Source of the DNA: PALSA-505 sp963762615
GTDB lineage: Bacteria; Actinomycetota; Actinomycetes; Streptosporangiales; Streptosporangiaceae
NCBI GenBank assembly: GCA_963762615.1
Contig: CAVXLG010000006.1
Span: 186,001 to 250,000, forward strand
Length of the DNA stretch: 64,000 nt
Direction of reading: 5' to 3'
Part shown: piece after piece, positions 58,226 to 64,000 of the stretch
Layout: the number at the start of each line of letters is the position of its first letter
Numbering within the stretch: position 1 is the stretch's first letter
The notes under the pieces: generated by a model
Database searches by the model: none
Seen by the model: the letters and a program-made list of their open reading frames with translations, nothing else
What the model was told of the DNA's origin: nothing
Position numbers and translations under genes: made by a program

Positions 58226-59620
58226 TCAGGCGAGAGCCGAAGCGAAGGCGTCCGCGTCGTCGAAGGGGCCGACGACGGCCAGCACCTTGGGCCGGGACAG
58301 CACCTCGGCGGCCGCCGCGACGACCTCGTCGTGCGTCACCGCCTCGATCGAGGCCAGGATCTCATCGACCGGCTCCAGCCGGGGGTAGACGAGCTCGGCC
58401 TTGCCCAGCCTGCTCATCCGCGACGACGGGTCTTCCAGCCCGAGCACGATCGAGCCGCGCAGCTGTCCCTTGCCGCGGACGAGCTCGGCGTCGGTGAGAC
58501 CGCCCTCGATCACCTTGGCGATCTCGTCCCGGCAGATCGCCAGCACCTCGTCGGCCTTGGCGGGCAGGCAGCCCACGTAGACCCCCCAGACGCCGATGTC
58601 GGCCAGCTGGGAGTTGAAGCTGTAAACCGAGTAGGCCAGGCCGCGCTTCTCCCGTACCTCCTGGAACAGCCGCGACGACATGCCGCCGCCGAGGGCCGCG
58701 TTCAGCACGCCGAGCGCGAACCTGCGGTCGTCAGTGCGGGACAGGCCGTCGCAGCCGAGCACGAGGTTGGCCTGCTCAATGCCGCGGGATACCAGCCGGA
58801 CGCCGCCCGACGCCAGCGCGGGCGGGGCACCAGGGTCGCGGGCCGCGGGGTAGGTTCCGCCCACCCGCGGCGGTGCGGGCTCGCCGAGGACCGCCGCGTC
58901 GCTGGTGGCCGCGGCGAAACCCTGCCGGACCAGCTCCACCACCGCCTCGTGCCGGAGATTCCCGGCGGCGGCGACCACCACCTGCGGCGGGGTGTACCTG
59001 GCCTGGTAGTGCTCGGTGATCTGGTCACGGCTGATCGCGTTGATCGAGCCCACCGTGCCCAGGATCGGGCGGCCCAGCGGGCTGTCACCGAACAGCGCGG
59101 CGGCGAAGGCCTCGTGGGCGGTGTCGGTGGGATCGTCGTCGTTCATCGCGATCTCTTCGAGCACCACGCCCCGCTCGGCGTCCACATCCCGGGGGGTGAT
59201 CAGCGAGCCGGTCACCATGTCGCAGAGCACGTCGATCGCCAGCGGCAGGTCAGAGTCGAGCACCCGCGCGTAATAGCAGGTGAACTCCTTGCCGGTAAAG
59301 GCGTTCAGCTCGCCGCCGACCGCGTCCATGGTCGCGGAGATGTCCAGCGCGGTACGCCGGGTGGTGCCCTTGAACAGCAGGTGCTCCAGGTAGTGGGTAG
59401 CGCCGGCGTGCGCGAGGTCCTCGTCGCGGGAGCCGACGCCCACCCAGATGCCGATCGCCGCCGACCGCACGGCCGGCAGCGCCTCGGTGATCACCCTCAG
59501 GCCGCCGGGCAGCACGGTGCGGGCGACGGCGCTGTCAGCGGGCGAGAGCCGGGGCGCCATCGCCCCGGGCCGCCGGTGACTGTCGGGGCCGGCCGGGCCG
59601 GCCCCCCGGTGGCTGCTCAC
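58226..59620 (-). CDS. M16-family zinc metallopeptidase (MPP-like)
   Basis: A 464-residue pitrilysin-type peptidase with inverted zinc motif HYLEH (His76, Glu79, His80) and distal Glu in ERGVVLEEIAMNDDD, then the second, inactive-type half with the FQEVREKRGLAYSVYSF motif. Single-chain homologue of mitochondrial processing peptidase. GTG 59620 overlaps the pnp stop (GTGA), and the gene leads into dapB. This order is conserved in actinobacteria. Confidence 0.93.
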   Translation of the reverse strand: MSSHRGAGPAGPDSHRRPGAMAPRLSPADSAVARTVLPGGLRVITEALPAVRSAAIGIWVGVGSRDEDLAHAGATHYLEHLLFKGTTRRTALDISATMDAVGGELNAFTGKEFTCYYARVLDSDLPLAIDVLCDMVTGSLITPRDVDAERGVVLEEIAMNDDDPTDTAHEAFAAALFGDSPLGRPILGTVGSINAISRDQITEHYQARYTPPQVVVAAAGNLRHEAVVELVRQGFAAATSDAAVLGEPAPPRVGGTYPAARDPGAPPALASGGVRLVSRGIEQANLVLGCDGLSRTDDRRFALGVLNAALGGGMSSRLFQEVREKRGLAYSVYSFNSQLADIGVWGVYVGCLPAKADEVLAICRDEIAKVIEGGLTDAELVRGKGQLRGSIVLGLEDPSSRMSRLGKAELVYPRLEPVDEILASIEAVTHDEVVAAAAEVLSRPKVLAVVGPFDDADAFASALA

Positions 59621-61953
59621 GACTCGCGCGGCCCCCGCTGGCGGTGCCTCGTCCGGTGGTGCCCCTCGCGGTTGCCGTCACCGCTGCGCCCGCGGCTGGC
59701 TTCGCGTTGTTCCTGGCTCGCTGAGCCGGGCGCATCGCGGCCCGGCTGGCCGTCCCCGGGACCGTCGGCCGCCTCCCGCTCGACTACTTCGACCGGAACG
59801 AGAGAGAGCTTGCCGCGGTCGTCAACCTCGCGGATCTCGACCTGGATCTTGTCGCCGACCTTGATCACGTCATCCACGTTGTCGATCCGCGCGCCGCCGT
59901 GCAGCTTGCGAATCTGGGTGATGTGCAGCAGGCCGTCCTTGCCCGGAAGCAGCGAGACGAACGCCCCGAACGTCGTGGTCTTCACCACGGTCCCGAGGAA
60001 GCGCTCGCCGACCTCGGGTATGTGCGGGTTGGCGATCGCGTTGATCGCGGACCGCGCGGCCTCGGCCGACGGCCCGTCGGTGGCACCGATGTAGATGGTG
60101 CCGTCGTCCTCGATGGTGATCTCGGCGCCGGTATCCTCCTGGATCGAGTTGATCATCTTGCCCTTCGGGCCGATGACCTCCCCGATCTTGTCGACTGGCA
60201 CCTTGACCGTGATGATCCGCGGCGCGTTCGGGCTCATCTCGCCCGGCGACGAGATGGCCTCGCGCATGACCTCGAGGATGGTCAGCCTCGCCGCGCGCGC
60301 CTGGGTGAGCGCGCTGGCGAGCACCGACGCGGGAATGCCGTCCAGCTTGGTGTCGAGCTGCAGGGCGGTGATCACGTCCCCGGTGCCGGCGACCTTGAAG
60401 TCCATGTCGCCGAACGCGTCCTCGGCACCGAGGATGTCGGTGAGCGTGACGTACTGCCCGCCCTCGTTGATGAGGCCCATGGCGATCCCCGCCACCATGT
60501 CCTTGAGCGGGACTCCGGCGTCCAGCAAAGACATGGTGGACGCGCAGACCGAGCCCATCGAGGTGGATCCGTTGGAGCCGATCGCCTCCGACACCTGGCG
60601 GATGGCGTAGGGGAATTCCTCGCGGGTGGGCAGCACGGGGATGAGCGCTCGCTCGGCGAGCGCCCCGTGGCCGATCTCGCGGCGCTTGGGCGAGCCGACC
60701 CGGCCGGTCTCCCCGGTCGAGTACGGCGGCATGTTGTAGTTGTGCATGTAGCGCTTGGTCCGCTCCGGGTTGAGCGTGTCGATCATCTGCTCCATGCGCA
60801 GCATGTTCAGCGTGGTGACGCCAAGGATCTGGGTCTCGCCGCGCTCGAAGAGCGCCGAGCCGTGCACCCGGGGCAGGACGTGTACCTCGGCGGACAGCTG
60901 ACGGATGTCGGCCAGGCCGCGGCCGTCGATGCGGATCCCGTCGCGGATGATCCGCTCCCGGACCAGCTTCTTGGTCAGCGCGCGGAAGGCGGCGCTGATC
61001 TCCTTCTCCCGGTCCTCGAACTGGCTGGACAGCTTCTCCGCGGCCAGCGCCTTGATCCGGTCGGTTTCGGCCTCGCGCTGCTGCTTGCCCGCGATCGTGA
61101 GCGCCTGGGCGAGCTCGTCGGAGACCGCCTCGGCCACGGCGTCGTAGACATCCTGCTGGTAGTCGACGAAGACCGGGTATTCGGCCGTCTGCTTGGCGGC
61201 CTCCTGCGCCACCCGGAGCTGCGCCTGGCAGAGCAGCTTGATGAACGGCTTGGCCGCCTCCAGGCCCTCGGCCACGGTCTGCTCGGTCGGCGCGACCGCC
61301 GCCGAGGACTGGTCGGCCAGCAGGCGCAGCGTCCGCGGCGTGGACTCGGCCTCGACCATCATGATCGCGACGTCACCGTCGTCGAGCACGCGGCCGGCCA
61401 CGACCATGTCGAAGGTCGCGTCCTCCAGCTGCGAGTGCGTGGGGAAACCCACCCACTGACCCTTGATCAGCGCGACCCGGACGCCGCCGATCGGGCCGGA
61501 GAACGGCAGGCCGGCGAGCTGGGTAGACAGCGAGGCGGCGTTGATGGCGACGACGTCGTACAGGTGCTCGGGATGCAGAGCCAGGATCGTCTCGACGATC
61601 TGGATCTCATTGCGCAGGCCCTTGACGAACGACGGCCGCAGCGGCCGGTCGATCAGCCGGCAGGTGAGGATCGCGTCCTCGGACGGACGGCCCTCCCGGC
61701 GGAAAAACGAGCCGGGAATCCGGCCCGCCGCGTACATCCGCTCCTCCACGTCCACGGTGAGCGGGAAGAAGTCGAGGTTGTCCCGGGGATGCTTGGACGC
61801 TGTCGTCGCGGACAGCACCACCGTCTCCTCGTCGAGGGTGACGACGGCTGATCCGTTGGCCTGGCGGGCCAGGCGCCCGGTTTCAAATCTGATCGTATGA
61901 GTGCCGAACTGGCCGTTGTCGATAACGGCCTCGGCGCTGTGCACACCCTCCAC
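59617..61953 (-). CDS. pnp: Polyribonucleotide nucleotidyltransferase (PNPase)
   Basis: 3'-5' phosphorolytic exoribonuclease of about 778 residues. Two RNase PH domains (first from DNGQFGTHTIRFETGRLARQ; second with GEVGSPKRREIGHGALAERA-like motifs and FKVAGTGDVITALQLDTKL), a KH domain (GEVIGPKGKMINSIQEDTGA) and an S1 domain (FLGTVVKTTTFGAFVSLLPG), then a Gly/Arg/Asp-rich tail. GTG 61953 follows AAGGAGG at eight bases; the frame opens much earlier without conserved sequence. Lies downstream of rpsO as in many bacteria. Confidence 0.95.
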   Translation of the reverse strand: MEGVHSAEAVIDNGQFGTHTIRFETGRLARQANGSAVVTLDEETVVLSATTASKHPRDNLDFFPLTVDVEERMYAAGRIPGSFFRREGRPSEDAILTCRLIDRPLRPSFVKGLRNEIQIVETILALHPEHLYDVVAINAASLSTQLAGLPFSGPIGGVRVALIKGQWVGFPTHSQLEDATFDMVVAGRVLDDGDVAIMMVEAESTPRTLRLLADQSSAAVAPTEQTVAEGLEAAKPFIKLLCQAQLRVAQEAAKQTAEYPVFVDYQQDVYDAVAEAVSDELAQALTIAGKQQREAETDRIKALAAEKLSSQFEDREKEISAAFRALTKKLVRERIIRDGIRIDGRGLADIRQLSAEVHVLPRVHGSALFERGETQILGVTTLNMLRMEQMIDTLNPERTKRYMHNYNMPPYSTGETGRVGSPKRREIGHGALAERALIPVLPTREEFPYAIRQVSEAIGSNGSTSMGSVCASTMSLLDAGVPLKDMVAGIAMGLINEGGQYVTLTDILGAEDAFGDMDFKVAGTGDVITALQLDTKLDGIPASVLASALTQARAARLTILEVMREAISSPGEMSPNAPRIITVKVPVDKIGEVIGPKGKMINSIQEDTGAEITIEDDGTIYIGATDGPSAEAARSAINAIANPHIPEVGERFLGTVVKTTTFGAFVSLLPGKDGLLHITQIRKLHGGARIDNVDDVIKVGDKIQVEIREVDDRGKLSLVPVEVVEREAADGPGDGQPGRDAPGSASQEQREASRGRSGDGNREGHHRTRHRQRGPRES

Positions 61954-62273
61954 GGGTGAGACCTCCTTGCGGGTACGTGCGGTTTCATACCGCACCTGGG
62001 TCCCGCGCCTGCCCGCCCGGGGCGTGCGGCTGCGGCCGTGCGGCTGCAGCGGCGGCCGGCCGGTCTTCGATCGAAGCCCTCGGGTGCCCGCCGGCGACGC
62101 GGTTCTCGCGTCTCGTCGTATCCGGCGGAATCCGGGGACCACTACCGAGGACCGGCCCTTGGTGCCTTGCATTCGCTCCGGGACCGGGCTGCGGGACATC
62201 GATCCTTGGTGGTATTCAGTTGTGGCGGCGTGCGAGATCGCCGCCTGGCTTCCGTCTGGTCCGGGCAGGATGC
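61954..62273 (-). other. rpsO-pnp intergenic region with hairpin (62224-62245)
   Basis: This 320-base leader holds no convincing gene. On the minus strand GGCGGCG (62239-62245) pairs with CGCCGCC (62224-62230) around an eight-base loop, about 30 bases past the rpsO stop, with no U-tract. In E. coli the same interval has a terminator and an RNase III site that controls pnp; a similar role is inferred. The pnp ribosome site AAGGAGG lies at its end. Confidence 0.45.
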
Positions 62274-62543
62274 TTACCTGCGCAGGCCCAGGCGCTCGAT
62301 GAGCGCACGGTAGCGGGTGATGTCGGTCTTGGCGAGGTACTTCAGCAGTCGCCTGCGCCGGCCGACCAGCAACAGCAGCCCGCGGCGGCTGTGGTGGTCG
62401 TGCTTGTGCACCTTGAGGTGCTCGGTCAGGTCGCTAATCCGTCGGGTGAGCAGCGCGACTTGGACTTCCGGCGAACCGGTGTCACCCTCACTGGTCGCGT
62501 GCTGGCCGATGATCTCCGTTTTCACGGTGCTATCCAGCGGCAC
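62274..62543 (-). CDS. rpsO: 30S ribosomal protein S15
   Basis: An 89-residue primary rRNA-binding protein of the small subunit. Conserved: HATSEGDTGSPEVQVALLTR, DLTEHLKVHKHDHHSRRGLL and VGRRRRLLKYLAKTDITRYR. GTG 62543 follows AAGGAGCCAC. Confidence 0.97.
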   Translation of the reverse strand: MPLDSTVKTEIIGQHATSEGDTGSPEVQVALLTRRISDLTEHLKVHKHDHHSRRGLLLLVGRRRRLLKYLAKTDITRYRALIERLGLRR

Positions 62544-62764
62544 GTGGCTCCTTCGTGCGAATCGTCGTGGTGCTGCCGGTCGGTACAGCGGCAGCCCGGG
62601 CTCGGTGGGTTACTGGGAACAGCGAGGGGCCGTCATCTGCTGCATGAGGGCGCAGCACGATACGGCGGACCACCACCGGCCGCAACTCACGGTATCACGG
62701 CCCGCACGCTCCTCGGTCCACGTCAGGGCGTCCCGGAACGGCGCGGTGCGCCGTGCCGTCCGGG

Positions 62765-63721
62765 CTACCGAAGGCGGCCTGCCGTGAGCGCCCTGGCCTC
62801 GTCGACATCGGCGCGCATCTGCACCACCAGGTCCTCGACCGAGGCGAACTTGACCGTGGCGCGCAGCCTGACCGCGAAGTCCACGGCCACGTGCGCCCCG
62901 TACAGGTCCAGGTCGTCGCGGTCGAGGGCGTGCGCCTCCACGGTTCGCTCGCCGCCGGGGAAGGTGGGATTGCTGCCGATCGAGATCGCGGCGGGCCAGC
63001 GCTGGTCCGTTGTCCCGTCGAGGGCCAGGCTGGACAGCCAGCCCGCGTAGACGCCGTCGGCCGGGATCGCGGTATGCGGCGGGGTCTGCAGGTTCGCGGT
63101 CGGGAAGCCGAGCGCGCGTCCCCGCTGCTGCCCGCGCACCACGACGCCCTCCACCCGGTGCGGGCGGCCGAGCGCCTCGGCCGCTGAGGTGACGTCGCCG
63201 GCCGCCAGCCGGTCCCTGATGTAACTGGACGAGATCGTCACGCCGCCGGACACCAGGAGCGGGACGCCGACCGCGGTGAAGTCGTACTTGCAGCCCAGCT
63301 GCCGCAGCAGCGCCACGTCGCCGGCTGCCTTGTGGCCGAACCGGAAGTTCTCGCCCACCACCACCCGGGCCGCGTGCAGCCGGTCGGCCAGCACCGTGCG
63401 CACGAACTCGTCCGGCTCGAGCCGGGAGAATTCCTGGGTGAACGGCAGGACGCACACCGCGTCGACGCCGAGCCCGGCCAGCAGCTCGGCCCGGCGCCGC
63501 GCCGTGCACAGGAACGGCGGGTGCGTGCCGGGCCGCACCACCTCGTCGGGATGCGGGTCGAAGGTGATCACCACGACCGGCAGCTGCAGCCCGCGCGCGG
63601 CGTCCAGGGCGTATCCCACGATGCGCTGATGGCCGCGGTGCACGCCGTCGAAGACGCCCACGGTGGCCACGCAGGCAGTCCAGTCCCCGGGCACGTCGTC
63701 CAGCCCGTGCCAGCGCCGCAC
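62765..63721 (-). CDS. ribF: Bifunctional riboflavin kinase/FAD synthetase
   Basis: Makes FMN from riboflavin and then FAD. The 318-residue protein has an N-terminal nucleotidyltransferase with VGVFDGVHRGHQRIV (HxGH-like) and VGENFRFGHKAAGDVALL, ISSSYIRDRLAAGDV, and a C-terminal kinase domain with RGRALGFPTANLQTP and IGSNPTFPGGERTVEAHALD. GTG 63721 follows GGGAGG. Sits between truB and rpsO, the standard order. No riboswitch is seen nearby. Confidence 0.96.
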   Translation of the reverse strand: MRRWHGLDDVPGDWTACVATVGVFDGVHRGHQRIVGYALDAARGLQLPVVVITFDPHPDEVVRPGTHPPFLCTARRRAELLAGLGVDAVCVLPFTQEFSRLEPDEFVRTVLADRLHAARVVVGENFRFGHKAAGDVALLRQLGCKYDFTAVGVPLLVSGGVTISSSYIRDRLAAGDVTSAAEALGRPHRVEGVVVRGQQRGRALGFPTANLQTPPHTAIPADGVYAGWLSSLALDGTTDQRWPAAISIGSNPTFPGGERTVEAHALDRDDLDLYGAHVAVDFAVRLRATVKFASVEDLVVQMRADVDEARALTAGRLR

Positions 63722-63817
63722 GCGCCACCTCCCATCCGGGTGCCGGGAGCGCCCGTGACAGGCATCCCGTGCCCTAAGCCTGCCACGCGATCGCGGCGGA
63801 GCCGACCGTTCGGGTCA

Positions 63818-64000
63818 TCAGGGCACGAAGACCGCCAGCGGCCGGCACGCGTCCGCCTCCCCGGTGACGAGGGCGATCAGAGAGCCGTCCGGCGCGAACG
63901 CGGCGGCGGGCCCGGCCGGCAGCCCGCATCCCGGCAGCCGCCCGCCGTGAGCCAGCAGGGCGGCCTGCTCGGCGGTGAGGTCCAGCCGCGGGAAGGCGGC
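63818..64000 (-). CDS. truB: TruB C-terminal end (partial, runs off the window)
   Basis: The last 60 codons of tRNA pseudouridine-55 synthase. They encode FPRLDLTAEQAALLAHGGRL and GPAAAFAPDGSLIALVTGEA, ending PLAVFVP before two TGA codons, matching the actinobacterial TruB C-terminal domain. The catalytic domain lies beyond the right edge. Its position upstream of ribF supports the call. Confidence 0.8.
   Translation of the reverse strand, partial: AAFPRLDLTAEQAALLAHGGRLPGCGLPAGPAAAFAPDGSLIALVTGEADACRPLAVFVP

Noticed and set aside
1..64000. tRNA, rRNA, prophage or insertion sequence
   Set aside because: No T-loop-like sequence with matching arms, no transposase or integrase motif and no att-like duplications were found by eye; a dedicated scan (for example tRNAscan-SE) would be decisive for tRNAs.

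Overview
The window comes from a very GC-rich actinomycete chromosome. This rests on the gene order mraZ-rsmH-ftsL-ftsI-murE-murF-mraY-murD-ftsW-murG, the truB-ribF-rpsO-pnp-M16 peptidase-dapB block, DUF3040, DUF4232 and TIGR03083 proteins, a close homologue of the mycobacterial mycothiol-dependent reductase Rv2466c, and frequent GTG starts with ATGA/GTGA overlaps. The genus cannot be fixed by eye; the Streptosporangiales or a relative is a reasonable guess. No rRNA, tRNA, CRISPR array, insertion sequence or prophage was recognised.

Layout. (1) 19-13070, minus strand: division and cell wall (dcw) cluster transcribed right to left from an MraZ-type promoter at about 13150. It makes the peptidoglycan precursors (MurE/F/D, MraY, MurG) and the septal synthase (FtsW, FtsI, FtsL-like). 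(2) 13214-18195, plus strand: divergent MoxR ATPase, DUF58 and transglutaminase operon. (3) 18.4-31.2 kb: mixed housekeeping and accessory genes: DUF3040 protein, secreted RCC1-repeat protein, DNA polymerase IV, a SAM methyltransferase, a eukaryote-type HisRS followed by a hexapeptide-repeat protein and a SET-domain protein, an EEP nuclease-like protein, a single-chain HigB/HigA-like toxin-antitoxin with a long coiled coil, VOC proteins, RpiB, an aldehyde dehydrogenase and the Rv2466c-like protein. (4) 31.4-45.8 kb: PepN, MalQ, DUF4232 lipoprotein, amidase, NERD protein, IlvD, GNAT, MenA, SPFH/NfeD pair. (5) 46.0-53.0 kb: acyl-CoA synthetase, a ferric reductase-like/FMN-binding/ApbE cassette, and an MMPL transporter. 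(6) 53.2-64.0 kb: alpha/beta hydrolase, PhzF-ArsR-RidA operon, NUDIX, nitroreductase and XdhC genes, then dapB, M16 peptidase, pnp, rpsO, ribF and the 3' end of truB.

An important property of this sequence is that at least eight genes, including the essential murE, murF and ftsI, are split by apparent one-base indels (murF, murE, ftsI, DUF58, the methyltransferase, rpiB, malQ and the ferric reductase-like gene). Both halves of each are clearly homologous to one family. Several sit in short homopolymers or repeats, so base-calling or assembly error is the simplest explanation. For these genes I give the span of the intact gene and the position of the break.

Most interesting points: MraZ-type boxes inside the dcw promoter, plus a second pair facing the moxR operon; a roughly 310-residue Arg/Gly-rich decapeptide-repeat extension on FtsI; the HigB/coiled-coil/HigA single-chain protein; the flavin-based electron transfer cassette; and the HisRS/repeat protein/SET trio.
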